DNA of 64,000 nucleotides from Neoroseomonas lacus (GTDB lineage Bacteria > Pseudomonadota > Alphaproteobacteria > Acetobacterales > Acetobacteraceae), in assembly GCF_014644535.1 (NCBI RefSeq), contig NZ_BMKW01000007.1, positions 1-64,000 on the forward strand, written 5' to 3'. The notes under the pieces are model-generated. The model ran no database searches. It saw nothing but the letters and a program-made list of their open reading frames with translations, and was not told the origin of the DNA. The position numbers and the translations under genes were made by a program. Positions 43,940-53,549 of this stretch are shown piece by piece (position 1 is the first letter of the stretch; every line of letters begins with the position of its first letter).

Positions 43940-44286
43940 GAGCTTGCGTCAACGCCCTCCCATCCGGGCAGGGCGACGCGGCCTTCACTCTGCTTCTTCG
44001 AGCGCCTGCCAAGGGCCGTGGGGATTCCATCCGGTCGGCCATGACCGACGCTGTACAGGGTCATTCGTGTGAGGCGTCGGATCCGGGCGGCGACATCAGG
44101 TCTCGATGCTCCCGTCACGGTTCGCATGGGCCAGGCGACATGGCAGATGAAGGGTGGATGCCGATCTGCCGCGGGACGTACTCTCAAGACCTTCCGTCAC
44201 GAACTTTATCAGCGGGGCCAAACCGTCGAAGGTGGAACTCCGCTTGCACCGAGGCAGCGCCCGCCGCAGCCTGAAGCCGGTTGACA
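43940..44286. other. Intergenic region, nothing recognised
   Basis: About 350 bases between two plus-strand methyltransferase genes. Short open frames on both strands have Arg/Ser-rich shadow composition. No hairpin with a T run and no repeat family member was found. Confidence 0.4.
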
Positions 44287-45021
44287 ATGGCGCATGGGCA
44301 GGAATGCTCGACCACCAAACTGAAGGAGCTGGATGGCATGTTGGAGAAATTGACCGATCCGGCGAATGTCCACATCTCGACGCCCAGCCAACACGCCTTG
44401 AAGCTGATCGAGGCATTGCTGGAGCGGGAGCAGCAGCCGGTGGTCTGCGAGGTCGGCATTGGGATCGGCGCAACCACGGCCGCGATCTGCCGCTTGCTTG
44501 CCAATCGTGGAACCTATCATCTTTTCGATTATTCCAGCCGCCTCGACGATCTGAAGCCCGACCTCGATGGCTTGGGTTTCACGAATGTCGTCTACCACGG
44601 CAATTCACGTCGCAAGCTTGACAGCTACAACTGGGCGCTCGCACAGATGCTGCTGGCTCGCCGCGCGGCCGGGGGTGCTGTCCCGGTCTTCGACTTCGTC
44701 TTCCTCGACGGTGCGCATGCCTTTCACCATGATGCGCCGGCGGCGCTACTGCTGAAGGACCTGCTGAAGCCCGGCGGCGTCATCCTGTTCGATGACTACG
44801 ACTGGTCCTTCGCGATCTCGCCCACGATGAATCCCGCTGTCTTTCCCCAGATCCTCGAAGTCTACACCGACGAGCAGATCAAGACGCCGCATGTCCGGCT
44901 GATCTGCGATCTTTTCATGGATCACGATCCGGACTACCAGAAGGTCGATATCGGCTACCGCTCGCACGAGCATCGCCGGGCATATCGCAAGCTTGGACCC
45001 AAGGAACCGAGGCCGGCGTGA
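44287..45021 (+). CDS. Class I SAM-dependent methyltransferase (Methyltransf_24 type)
   Basis: The protein has 244 residues. Motif I is VVCEVGIGIGATTAAICRLL. FDFVFLDGAHAFHHDAPAALLL and LLKPGGVILFDDYDW are characteristic of the group that includes cephalosporin-hydroxylase-like and macrocin-type O-methyltransferases acting on sugars. The second-strand acidic residue is in YHLFDYSSRLDDL. The start ATG at 44287 is two codons after a TTG that could also serve. The stop overlaps the GTG start of the pyruvyltransferase gene (GTGATG), so the two are translated together. The likely role is O-methylation of a glycan residue; the substrate is unknown. Confidence 0.82.
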   Translation: MAHGQECSTTKLKELDGMLEKLTDPANVHISTPSQHALKLIEALLEREQQPVVCEVGIGIGATTAAICRLLANRGTYHLFDYSSRLDDLKPDLDGLGFTNVVYHGNSRRKLDSYNWALAQMLLARRAAGGAVPVFDFVFLDGAHAFHHDAPAALLLKDLLKPGGVILFDDYDWSFAISPTMNPAVFPQILEVYTDEQIKTPHVRLICDLFMDHDPDYQKVDIGYRSHEHRRAYRKLGPKEPRPA

Positions 45022-46637
45022 TGCCAGGGCAACCAGCGCCGCGGTGCGCGGCGCTGTTCGGCACCTTCGACGTTGCCAATTATGGCGATCTGCTTTTCCC
45101 GCATGTCGCAGCGCACATCCTGGGTAACGGCCTGGCGGAGTTGCGCTGCTATTCGCCGCGCGGTGGCGCGCCGGCCTGGGCGGATTGCTGGCCCGCCCGG
45201 CCAGTTGCCACCTTCAATGAGGATCCCGCGCCCGATCTCTGCCTAATCGGCGGCGGCAACATCATTCATGCCAGCCCGACGCCGCTGCCCGACTATGTCG
45301 GCGCCTTCGCCCGGTCCGACTTCACCTATGCCTCGCTGTGGCTCGGCGCTTCCATCCTGGCGGCGCAGGCCGGCGCCCGGCTGGCCTGGAACGCGCCCGG
45401 CGTGCCTTTTCCCGTCGAGGGCGCCTGGGCCCGCGGCCTGCGCGACCTGGCACTGGCCGGCGCGGATCATGTAACCCTGCGCGACGAGGCCAGCCGCGTT
45501 TTCCTCGGCGCGCCCGCCACGCCCGCCGATATCGTGCCCGACACGGCGCTGACGATCAGCGCGGTATGGCCGGCCGGAACATTGCGCGCGGCGGCGCAGG
45601 ACGCCTTCGCCGCGCGCGGCATGGCGATGCCGGGGCGCTGGATCGCCGTGCATCTGAACGACCGCTACATTGGCGACGACCTGGCGGCCGCCTGCACCGC
45701 CATCAATAGCATCGCGGCGAAGCTGCAGGCGGTGCCGGTGCTGCTGGCCATCGGCCCCTGCCATGGCGACGACGAGCTGGCGCGCGCGGCGATGGCCTTC
45801 ATCGAAGGGCCGGCACTGCTGGTCGATCGGCCTCAGGGCCTGCGGCAGATCGCCGGGCTGATCGCGCACGCCCAGGCCTATGTCGGATCCTCGCTGCACG
45901 GGCTGATCACCGCGCTGTCCTATGGCAGGCCGGGCATTGCGGTGGCGCGGACGCGGATGGTCAAGTTCCTGGGCTTTCTGGAGCCGCTGGGCGAGGCCGC
46001 ACGGTTGCAGGAAGGCTGGGCCGATGCGGAAGCCGTGACGGAGACGCTGCTGCGGCCGCTGCCTTCGGCGACTCTTGCCCAGTTGCAGGCAGCGAAGACG
46101 CGCATCGATGCGCATGCCGCAGTGCTGCGCAGCCTGCTCACGGCAACGCCATCGACGACCGCGGCGGCCGGGCGGGCGCGATTACTGCAGGCAGTCTCGG
46201 TGGAGCGGACCGCGCCCGCCGAATGGGGCATGCTGTTCTGCGCGCTGGCCGGCGCCGCCTCCGCGCCGGACGACCCGGACAAACAGGCCGAGGCCCTCGC
46301 CATCGCGATGCGCGGCTCGGCGGATGAGGCGCTGCGCGACCGCGTTGCCAAGGCGCGCGCGCGTTGGCCGCACCACCTCCGCATCGCGCTGCTGGAGACC
46401 GAGTGGCTGGAACGGGCAGGGCAGCCGGAGGCGGCCCGGATGCGGCTTGTGGCCTTACACGAACAGCATCCGGACAATCCCTGGCCTGCGGTCCGGCTGG
46501 TGCGGCTGCTGGCGCGAAGCGGCCAGGTCGACGCCGCCCGCGACCTCTATGACCAGCGTCTGCGGGATACCGCACTGAGCACGACACTGCATCAGGAACT
46601 GACAGGGTTCTGGAGCGCGGGGGCCGACGCGCCCTAA
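45018..46637 (+). CDS. Polysaccharide pyruvyltransferase with C-terminal TPR-like module
   Basis: The protein has 539 residues. Residues 1-340 are a polysaccharide pyruvyltransferase (PF04230-type), with FDVANYGDLLFPHVAA, LIGGGNIIHASP, GADHVTLRDEASRVFL and the conserved YVGSSLHGLITALSYGRPGI. It would transfer pyruvate from phosphoenolpyruvate to a sugar as a ketal. The remaining 170 or so residues are helical. The last part, RWPHHLRIALLETEWLE...HPDNPWPAVRLVRLL, is nearly the same module as in the TPR-hydrolase at 56863-58623. GTG at 45018 overlaps the upstream stop. The gene converges on the large minus-strand operon. Confidence 0.82.
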   Translation: MMPGQPAPRCAALFGTFDVANYGDLLFPHVAAHILGNGLAELRCYSPRGGAPAWADCWPARPVATFNEDPAPDLCLIGGGNIIHASPTPLPDYVGAFARSDFTYASLWLGASILAAQAGARLAWNAPGVPFPVEGAWARGLRDLALAGADHVTLRDEASRVFLGAPATPADIVPDTALTISAVWPAGTLRAAAQDAFAARGMAMPGRWIAVHLNDRYIGDDLAAACTAINSIAAKLQAVPVLLAIGPCHGDDELARAAMAFIEGPALLVDRPQGLRQIAGLIAHAQAYVGSSLHGLITALSYGRPGIAVARTRMVKFLGFLEPLGEAARLQEGWADAEAVTETLLRPLPSATLAQLQAAKTRIDAHAAVLRSLLTATPSTTAAAGRARLLQAVSVERTAPAEWGMLFCALAGAASAPDDPDKQAEALAIAMRGSADEALRDRVAKARARWPHHLRIALLETEWLERAGQPEAARMRLVALHEQHPDNPWPAVRLVRLLARSGQVDAARDLYDQRLRDTALSTTLHQELTGFWSAGADAP

Positions 46638-46736
46638 ACCAGCACCCGATCAGGTTGCGTCGCCTGATCGGGTGAGGATGCCGGCGAGAACAATGGCGTA
46701 GAGGGATCCCGTGAGCAGTGGCGAAGGCAGGCCGCT

Positions 46737-49700
46737 CTACGCCATGATCGCCTTCCGGCAGAGCCCGACCATCGAGGCCACACGCTGCGGCCAGGAGATC
46801 GGCCAAAGCTCCTCGGGCGGTGGTGGACGGTGCGGTCCGGTGAAACCGCGGCGTGTCACGGCCGAATCCAGCTTGGCAATAAAGTCCTCCACATCCGACG
46901 CCACGGCGATGCGGTCGCGCAACTCGTCGATATTGGAGACGTCGGTGCTGACCACGGGGATGCCAAGCGCCACATAGACGTAGAGCTTCAGCGGATTCAT
47001 GCGGTCGCTCACCGAATTGCGCAGATGCGGCATGATGGCCACGTCGAAGCAGCGCATGTATTTCAGCGCCTCCTCGTAGGGCTTCGGCCCCAGCAGGCGC
47101 AGGTTGGGATGCCGACGCAGCCGCAGGACATCCGTGGTGTCGTGCGCCGAGCCGATGACGACAAAGGTCCAGCCCGGCCGCCGCGCCACCACCTCTTCCA
47201 TCAGCTCGATGTCGATGCGAGAGCGCAGATTGCCGGCATAGCCAATCACCGTCCCCTCTACATCCTCGAGGTCGCGCGGCCGACCGTCACTGGCCGCGTA
47301 GAATTCGCAGGCATTCGGAACGACGTGGATAGGCTTCTGGCTGAAGCCCGCGAAGGCGTCGCTCACTGGGGTGCAATTGGCGAAGACCAGGTCAGCCCCT
47401 GCCAAAGTGCGTCTGTAGGCTTCCTCGGCCTCCAGCATCCGCTCCGGGTTGCCGATCATGGTGCGCTGGTCATCGACCAGGTCGACGACGTTCAGGTCGA
47501 AACCGAGCCCGTCCGCGATCTCCGAATGAAGCGGTGCGATCGGCCAGGCCCAGCCGACCACGTTGCCGCTGCAGTGGCGTGCGATAACCTCGGCCACATA
47601 GTCTTGGTATTCTTCCCGAGCGGGCAGGCTGCGGCCGAGATAGCTGGTGCCGCGCTCGCGCCCATAGACGAAGGTCCGACGTAGCAGCCCGGGTGCGTCG
47701 TCGATTTCCAGGAAGCGACGGGCCGTGGCATCGGCGATCAGCTTGCCATGGTGATAGGGCGAGCTCGCCCCGGCCTGGTCGTGCTTGCGCAGATGGTCGA
47801 TGCGCACCGGCGCGTCGAACTGGATGATGGTGCCGACCTGCTCATTCTGGCGCAGGTATTTCAGCAGCATGTCGTGTCGCCGGCCATAGATCCCGGTGTC
47901 GTTCTGCTTCCAGAAGCAGACCAGGTCGAGCGGCCGTACACGGCGCACCACCGGCGCCGCCAAGGCGCCCCGCTGCGACCAGGCCGGCGCGGCCTCAGGC
48001 AGATCGGTGCCGAAGTGGCGGTTCAGCGTGATGAACAGCCGGGTCCAATCCGCATGCCAGGTGACCGGCGCCTCCAGCGCGCGGACCAGGGCCCGCTCAG
48101 CCCGGGCGCCGTTCACCGCATAGCTGAACTCGGCGTCGAACAATTCGAGCCGGCGCTGGTGCGCAGCCGGCGCCTCCTCATTCTCGGCAATGCCGTGCAG
48201 CCAAGCCTGCAGCCCAGCCTCGTCATGGATCAGCGTGATCAGCCCCTGGGTCGCCAGCTCGGTGACGGTCGGTACCGGCGTCATGGCCACCGGGATGCCG
48301 AGCGACAGGGCGTCGGACAGTTTGGCAGGCGTCTGGAAGACGGTGATCGGCGAGCCTTGGTCTTGCAGCAGGCAGACGCCGTCAGCGATCTGCAGCATCT
48401 CGGGCAGTTCCGAGAACGGCATGTCCGGGAGGAAGCGGATCCGCCCCTGATCGTAGGCGCTGAGCTCTTTCAGGAAGCCACGGTCCCATACGGTGCCGAT
48501 AACCACCAGCAGCAAACGAGGGTCGGCCAGCGCCTGCATGGCGGCCATCAGCCGCTCGAGCCCCTTGTGCCGTCGCGGGGTGCCGGCGAAGAGAATGACC
48601 CGGTCGGCCTCGCTCAGTCCCAGTCGCTGGCGTATCGCCGCCCGGGCGGCGGGATCGGGGCGGAAGACGACCTCGTCGCGCGCATGGCGGATCAGCCGCC
48701 CGCCGAAGCGATCGGCCAGGCTGGCATTGGCGACGGTGTGGTTCTCGAAGCTGGCGATCAGGCCTTCGGCGACGCCGGTCCAGAAGCGCTTCTCCGGTCT
48801 GGTGAAATCGAACCTGGCCTCCATCTCGGTGTGGGCCTCGACCTCGTCCAGCCTGATCATCCGCGCCTCCGGACCGAAGAAGCCCAGCTCATGGTCGTCG
48901 ATATCCAGGATGACCGGGCAGCCCAGACGATGCACCAGCAACAGCGCCAGGATCAGCCCCGGGAAGCGCGGCTTGGAGACATGGACGATGTCGCAATCGA
49001 CCGTCCGCGCGAAGGCCGCGGCGGCGGTCAGGAACTCCGCCATCTCGCCGCCGGGGAAACTGCGGATCGGCAGGGTGGTATCGCGCAGCGGCGCCCAGAT
49101 GCCTTCCGTGGGCCGGCTGAAGGCGCTGCCCAGAAGTTCCACGCCATGGCGGCGGCTGATCATGTCAGCCAGCACATAAGCGCGGCCCAGGGGATTGTCG
49201 TTGACCTCCCAGGTCACGACGGCAACGCGAAGCTGCTTCCCCCGCCCGGCATTCGCCGGCCATGTCAGGCGACGCGGCGCTGGCGGCAACCGCGGCGCAG
49301 CCGGGCGTGCGACATCGACCACCACGCGCGAGATGGTCAGCGGCGGCCCTCCGGCCTTGAAGCTCAATTGGACCGTGTACTGGCTGTCACCGAGCGGCCA
49401 GGCCAGCGTGACTGCCAGCCGCAGCCCGCCCTGCTCGTCACGGCGCAGCAATTGTCCGCCCAGGCTGATGATCGGAGGCTGCCGCCCCTTGCCCGTCACC
49501 CGCAGAAGCGCGGCGGAGCGGAGGGCGGCTTTCAGCGCATCCGGGTTAGGTGACTCGATGGCGAGGCTGAATTGCAGCCCCGCCCTGTCGCCTTCGATGG
49601 GAATGGAAATCGGCACCGAAAGCAGAATATCCCGCGCCTCTGCTGCCGCGGAAAAGCGCAAGCCTTCGGCGTAGAGCGCGACGCTCGGCACGACCTCCTC

Positions 49701-49799
49701 GTTCCTGCTCTCGACTCGCCAATTGCCGGCGAACGGTGCGCCTGGATTGATGCTCTCGGCGGCGGCCTCTTCATCGAAGTTGGATACGATCAGCGTCAT
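46737..49799 (-). CDS. Double GT4-type glycosyltransferase
   Basis: The protein has 1020 residues. A beta-rich N-terminus of about 185 residues is followed by two GT-B fold glycosyltransferases. The first begins LRVAVVTWEVNDNPLGRAYVLADMI and contains CDIVHVSKPRFPGLILALLL, VILFAGTPRRHKGLERLM and LSDALSLGIPVAMTPVPTVTEL. The second begins LDLVCFWKQNDTGIYGRRHDML and has GTVIGYAGNLRSRIDIELMEEV, RLLGPKPYEEALKYMRCFDVA and YVALGIPVVSTDVSNIDEL. Two domains imply two successive glycosyl transfers by one cytoplasmic protein. It is the last gene of the nine-gene operon; its start overlaps the P450 stop by ATGA. The longer frame from 49862 is rejected. Confidence 0.87.
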   Translation of the reverse strand: MTLIVSNFDEEAAAESINPGAPFAGNWRVESRNEEVVPSVALYAEGLRFSAAAEARDILLSVPISIPIEGDRAGLQFSLAIESPNPDALKAALRSAALLRVTGKGRQPPIISLGGQLLRRDEQGGLRLAVTLAWPLGDSQYTVQLSFKAGGPPLTISRVVVDVARPAAPRLPPAPRRLTWPANAGRGKQLRVAVVTWEVNDNPLGRAYVLADMISRRHGVELLGSAFSRPTEGIWAPLRDTTLPIRSFPGGEMAEFLTAAAAFARTVDCDIVHVSKPRFPGLILALLLVHRLGCPVILDIDDHELGFFGPEARMIRLDEVEAHTEMEARFDFTRPEKRFWTGVAEGLIASFENHTVANASLADRFGGRLIRHARDEVVFRPDPAARAAIRQRLGLSEADRVILFAGTPRRHKGLERLMAAMQALADPRLLLVVIGTVWDRGFLKELSAYDQGRIRFLPDMPFSELPEMLQIADGVCLLQDQGSPITVFQTPAKLSDALSLGIPVAMTPVPTVTELATQGLITLIHDEAGLQAWLHGIAENEEAPAAHQRRLELFDAEFSYAVNGARAERALVRALEAPVTWHADWTRLFITLNRHFGTDLPEAAPAWSQRGALAAPVVRRVRPLDLVCFWKQNDTGIYGRRHDMLLKYLRQNEQVGTIIQFDAPVRIDHLRKHDQAGASSPYHHGKLIADATARRFLEIDDAPGLLRRTFVYGRERGTSYLGRSLPAREEYQDYVAEVIARHCSGNVVGWAWPIAPLHSEIADGLGFDLNVVDLVDDQRTMIGNPERMLEAEEAYRRTLAGADLVFANCTPVSDAFAGFSQKPIHVVPNACEFYAASDGRPRDLEDVEGTVIGYAGNLRSRIDIELMEEVVARRPGWTFVVIGSAHDTTDVLRLRRHPNLRLLGPKPYEEALKYMRCFDVAIMPHLRNSVSDRMNPLKLYVYVALGIPVVSTDVSNIDELRDRIAVASDVEDFIAKLDSAVTRRGFTGPHRPPPPEELWPISWPQRVASMVGLCRKAIMA

Positions 49800-51064
49800 C
49801 CGATGCCGGATTCCTCTTGGCTGTTGGCATGGGTGAGAATGCCTGGACCGTGGCGCGGACAAGATCCTGGAAGGTCACCGACCGCCGACGGCGACGCCCC
49901 GTCTCCGGCGTCAACGCGATGCAGCAGCAAGGGCAGGCGGTAGAAGGTCCGCCAATCCTCATGCGCCAGCAGCACGCCGCGGTCGGTTGCCGGCCGCAGC
50001 GTGAAGCGTTCAAGGACGGCCTGCACCATCACCTCGGCCTCCTGCGCGCCGAGGACACGACCCTGGCAGACATGCGCGCCGCTACCGAACGCAAGCAGCA
50101 CGACGCCCTTCCGCGTCAGATCGACATGCTCGGGCTCCGCAAAGGCGGCCGGGTCGCGATGCGCGCGGTCGATCGGCAGCAGCATCAGGTCGCCGGGCAG
50201 GATCCGGGCGCCGCCGATCTCGGCCTCGACGGCTGCCACCCGGCGGTTCAGCCGCCGGAGCGGACCGGCCAGGCGCAGCGTCTCGCGCAGGAAGTCGGCG
50301 CCGAGCGCGCGGTCCGGCCGCAGCCGCGCCTGCAGCCCGCCCTGCCGCGCCAGGATGTCGAGTGCCGCGGCGATGGTGCCGGCGACGCTATGACTGCCGG
50401 CCAGCAACAGGAAGAGGGCGAGGTCGATGGCGTCGTCGGATGCCTCCTCCGCCAGCCGCCCGATGCGCCAGCCCGGCGCGCGATTGGCGCGCATCATGGC
50501 ACGGAGTTCCGCCGCCTCCGCTTCCAGCCGGTCCAGGTCGCGCAAAGCCATGGAGGACAACCAGCTCTGGGTGACGGCAAGCGCCCGCTTCTGCAGGGCC
50601 AGGCAGAGCGCCGGCGGCAGGCCCAGCGCCTCGCCGATCAGCAGGCTGGGCAGCGGTTCGGCGAGGGCCGGCACCACGTCGATCTCACCCGGTTCGGCGG
50701 GCAACGCGGCGACGATGCGGCGCGCCTCCGCCTGTAGCCGGGCAGCGGGCCAGCGGGCCAGGGCCTCATCAATCAGGGCCCGGACCCGGCGACGGCTGTC
50801 CTGGTGCCGCTCATCCTGCTGGAAGATCATCGTCCCGCGCAGCAGCGCGAGCAGGTGGCGGTAATCCCGCCCGGCCCGGCCGGCGATGCGTTCGATGCGC
50901 TCTTCCACCGACACTGAGCGGAAGCTGGGGGAGCGCAGCACGGCGAGGACATCGGCATGCCGGCTCACTGTCCAGACCCGCTGGCCGCCGACCTGGCTGG
51001 CCGAAAGAAGCGGCGGTTCCGGCGGGGCGATCGGCGCGTCCGGATCGGTGATGCCGCGGGTCAC
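49796..51064 (-). CDS. Cytochrome P450 with atypical I-helix
   Basis: The protein has 422 residues and no membrane anchor, like soluble bacterial P450s. The heme-ligand loop is FGSGAHVCQGRVLG with Cys333, and the ExxR motif is ETLR at 261-264. In the I-helix the usual AGxE/DT-T becomes AGSHSV (222-227), so the proton-delivery acid and Thr are replaced by His, Ser and Val. That substitution pattern suggests either unusual oxygen or peroxide chemistry or a non-monooxygenase role. The gene starts with GTG overlapping the PhyH stop (GTGA). With a fatty-acyl-AMP ligase, ACP and two PhyH proteins nearby, an ACP-bound acyl or aminoacyl chain is a plausible substrate. No ferredoxin is encoded here. 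Confidence 0.88.
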   Translation of the reverse strand: MTRGITDPDAPIAPPEPPLLSASQVGGQRVWTVSRHADVLAVLRSPSFRSVSVEERIERIAGRAGRDYRHLLALLRGTMIFQQDERHQDSRRRVRALIDEALARWPAARLQAEARRIVAALPAEPGEIDVVPALAEPLPSLLIGEALGLPPALCLALQKRALAVTQSWLSSMALRDLDRLEAEAAELRAMMRANRAPGWRIGRLAEEASDDAIDLALFLLLAGSHSVAGTIAAALDILARQGGLQARLRPDRALGADFLRETLRLAGPLRRLNRRVAAVEAEIGGARILPGDLMLLPIDRAHRDPAAFAEPEHVDLTRKGVVLLAFGSGAHVCQGRVLGAQEAEVMVQAVLERFTLRPATDRGVLLAHEDWRTFYRLPLLLHRVDAGDGASPSAVGDLPGSCPRHGPGILTHANSQEESGIG

Positions 51065-51915
51065 GCCTCAGTCCCGCGGGTGGGCGCTCCGGCGACCGAT
51101 CCAGGACCGGCCTTGCCAAAGATCACTGCCATGCCGTGGCGGATCGACTGCGCGTGGTGGCGCACCGCGTCCGGGTGGAAGGCGGCGGCCGGCGCCTGCT
51201 CGAGCGCGAATGTCCCATGGTCGTGGCCGCGCACCAGCGTCGCGAAATTGCGCATCCCGTCGCGCTGGCCGACCGTGGCCGGGATGTAGCGGATGGCGAA
51301 GCCGATGCGCCGACCGGCTGCCCGGTTGGGCGGCGAGCCATGCACGATCAGCGGGTCGTGCAGCGACATCTCCCCGGGGGCAAGGGCAATGTCTAGCGCC
51401 TCGTCTTCATCGACCTCAGCGATCACCTCTTCCCGCCGGCCGAGCATGTTGCGGCTGTCGCCGCTGTCGCGATGGGCCAGGATGCGATGGTTGCTGCCTG
51501 GCACCATCCGCATCCCGCCATTCGCCGGCGTGCTCGGCGTCAGGGCCAGCCAGGCGGTCACCGCGCGGGGCGCGGTCAAACCCCAATGCGTCTGGTCCTG
51601 GTGCCAGGTCACATAGCGGTCGCTCGACCCGTTCTTGATGATGAAGCTGGTGCCGAAGCAGAGCAGGTCCGGCCCGAGCAGGTCCTCCACCGCATCGAGG
51701 ATCGCCGGGTGGTGCACGATCTCCCAGAGCCAGGGCACCAGCAGATGCGGCTTGGCGTTCATTGCCGGCGGCAGCCGTCCAGCGCGACTGGCCTCGATCG
51801 CTTCCAGCGCCGCGCGCTGCGCCTGTGCCTCGGCCGCCGTGAAGATGCGCAGCGGGAACACCACGCCGTCGCGGCGGAACGTGGCAATCTGTTCCTGGCT
51901 CAGGTGCTTGCCCAT
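51061..51915 (-). CDS. Phytanoyl-CoA dioxygenase (PhyH)-family Fe(II)/2-oxoglutarate oxygenase, copy 1
   Basis: The protein has 284 residues and a double-stranded beta-helix. The metal site is visible as WHQDQTHWGL (His and Asp) and the distal His in LHDPLIVHGSPPN; an Arg for 2-oxoglutarate follows in RRIGFAIRYIP. It starts MGKHLSQEQIATFRRDG, the usual PhyH start. The family hydroxylates unactivated carbons, often on carrier-bound or CoA-bound acyl chains and natural products. Its start overlaps the end of the acyl-AMP ligase gene by 16 bases. It is clearly a paralogue of the gene at 53546, sharing the LWEIVHHPAIL...EDLLGPDLL block. Confidence 0.87.
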   Translation of the reverse strand: MGKHLSQEQIATFRRDGVVFPLRIFTAAEAQAQRAALEAIEASRAGRLPPAMNAKPHLLVPWLWEIVHHPAILDAVEDLLGPDLLCFGTSFIIKNGSSDRYVTWHQDQTHWGLTAPRAVTAWLALTPSTPANGGMRMVPGSNHRILAHRDSGDSRNMLGRREEVIAEVDEDEALDIALAPGEMSLHDPLIVHGSPPNRAAGRRIGFAIRYIPATVGQRDGMRNFATLVRGHDHGTFALEQAPAAAFHPDAVRHHAQSIRHGMAVIFGKAGPGSVAGAPTRGTEA

Positions 51916-53549
51916 GGTTCCGCCTCTACCGGGTTTTCCGATGGCAGCAACTTGAGGTGGCCGTCAAGAAAGGCCTGACGCGCAGCTTGATGGCGAATCT
52001 TGCCGCTGGTCGTCCGCGGAAGCGTGCCGAACCCAAGCAGCACGACGTCCGGCAGCATTCCACAGCGCTGCCCCACCTGCTCGGCGATACGACGGCGCAG
52101 CGGCTCTGGCGCCAGACTGCGCCGCTCGGCGACCGAGACCTCGCAGAGCAGCACCAGCCGGTCGCCCTCCGTACCGGGCAGGCCAATGGCGGCGGCGGCC
52201 GAGAGCAGCGGCCCAGCGGCCTCGAAGGCGGCGGCCTCGGCATCGGCGGCGTAGATCTTACGGCCATGCGCGATCACCGTGTCCTTGATGCGGTCTAGGA
52301 TGACCAGACCGTCCCCGGTCATGGCCCCGATATCGCCGGTGCGTAGCCAGCACTCGCCCTCCGCCTGCAACAGGCCGGGCAGCGGGGCGATGGTGGCGCT
52401 GTCGCCCTGCCACAGGCCAGCCGCCAGATGGGGCCCGGCGATGCAGATCTCGCCAGCGGCACCCTGCGGCATCCGGTCCGCGCCCTCCGGGTCGCGGATG
52501 GTGACGAAGCAGCCAGCGGGCGGGCTGCCGCAGGTCACCTGCCGCCGCCCGGCTGCCCCGGCCGAGACCTCACGCAGGCCACTACCCTTGACCACGCCGG
52601 TGACCAGCAGCGTCGCCTCGGCCAGGCCGTAGCAGGGCAGCAGGCTCGCCGCATCGAAGCCGGCCGGGGCGAGATGCGCGGCGAAGCGGCGCAGGCTCTC
52701 GGCGCGCACCGGCTCGGCACCGCAGAAGGTAACGCCCAGGCTGGTGAGGTCGAGCCCGGCCGCCTGCGCCGCGCTGACACGGCGCAGGCAAAGCTCGTAG
52801 CCGAAATTCGGTCCCCCCGCGACGGTGCCGCGATGCGCTGCGATGGCGGCGAGCCAGCGCAACGGCTTCTGGATGAAGGCGAAGGGTGGCATCAGCACCG
52901 CTGTCCCGCCGAGAAAGAGCGGATGCAGGATGGCGCCGAACAGGCCCATGTCGTGGTGCGGCGGCAACCAATTGACGGCGACGATGTCCGAGCCGCTGCC
53001 GAAGGCCTCGCTGATCATGCGCTGGTTGGCCATGAGATTGGCGTGGCTGATGACGATGCCAGCCGGCGCTCGGGTCGAGCCGGAGCTGTATTGGATCACC
53101 GCCGGAGCCTCGGGCGGCGGCGGCGGAGTGTCGAGCGGTGCCCGCAAGGTCGCGGGGTCCAGGCGGCGCAGACGGCCAGTGTCGATCTCCGCCTCCGGCG
53201 CGGCCAGCACGGCGCCTTCGCCGAGATCGTCGATCACCCGTTGCTGCCGCAGCCGCGCCTCGCCAGTCGGCGGGAAAGGCACCGGCACGGCGATGGCACC
53301 GGCGCGCAGACAGGCGAGCAGCGCGATGACGAAGCCCAGCCCGGGCGGCAGGGCGAGAACCACCGGGACGCCCCGCAACCCCGCCTGGACCAGGCCTCCG
53401 GCCAGCGGTGCCACGGCGGCGTCGAGTTCGGCATAGCTGGCTGCCTCGGTCACTGCTTCGCCGCGCTGTAGGAAGCGCAGCGCCGGGTGGTCGCCGCGGC
53501 TTCGGGCATGCTGCTCGAGCAGGGTAGGCAGGGTGGTGGTGGCGATCAT
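51900..53549 (-). CDS. Fatty-acyl-AMP ligase (FAAL-type ANL enzyme)
   Basis: The protein has 549 residues. ANL motifs are PAVIQYSSGSTRAPAGIVIS, YGLAEATLLVTGV, WLRTGDIGAM and the C-terminal SGKIRHQAARQAF Lys. The run VNWLPPHHDMGLFGAILHPLF...FAFIQKPLRWL is characteristic of the FAAL group, which adenylates a fatty or related acid and hands it to an acyl carrier protein in place of CoA. A free-standing ACP gene lies in the same operon, which supports this assignment. The start at 53549 overlaps the upstream PhyH stop by ATGA. Chain length or aryl preference cannot be read by eye. Confidence 0.87.
   Translation of the reverse strand: MIATTTLPTLLEQHARSRGDHPALRFLQRGEAVTEAASYAELDAAVAPLAGGLVQAGLRGVPVVLALPPGLGFVIALLACLRAGAIAVPVPFPPTGEARLRQQRVIDDLGEGAVLAAPEAEIDTGRLRRLDPATLRAPLDTPPPPPEAPAVIQYSSGSTRAPAGIVISHANLMANQRMISEAFGSGSDIVAVNWLPPHHDMGLFGAILHPLFLGGTAVLMPPFAFIQKPLRWLAAIAAHRGTVAGGPNFGYELCLRRVSAAQAAGLDLTSLGVTFCGAEPVRAESLRRFAAHLAPAGFDAASLLPCYGLAEATLLVTGVVKGSGLREVSAGAAGRRQVTCGSPPAGCFVTIRDPEGADRMPQGAAGEICIAGPHLAAGLWQGDSATIAPLPGLLQAEGECWLRTGDIGAMTGDGLVILDRIKDTVIAHGRKIYAADAEAAAFEAAGPLLSAAAAIGLPGTEGDRLVLLCEVSVAERRSLAPEPLRRRIAEQVGQRCGMLPDVVLLGFGTLPRTTSGKIRHQAARQAFLDGHLKLLPSENPVEAEPWAST

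Noticed and set aside
47748..49553. Plus-strand 601-residue open frame
   Set aside because: It is antisense to the double glycosyltransferase, whose motifs are clear; the composition is that of a reverse-complement shadow.
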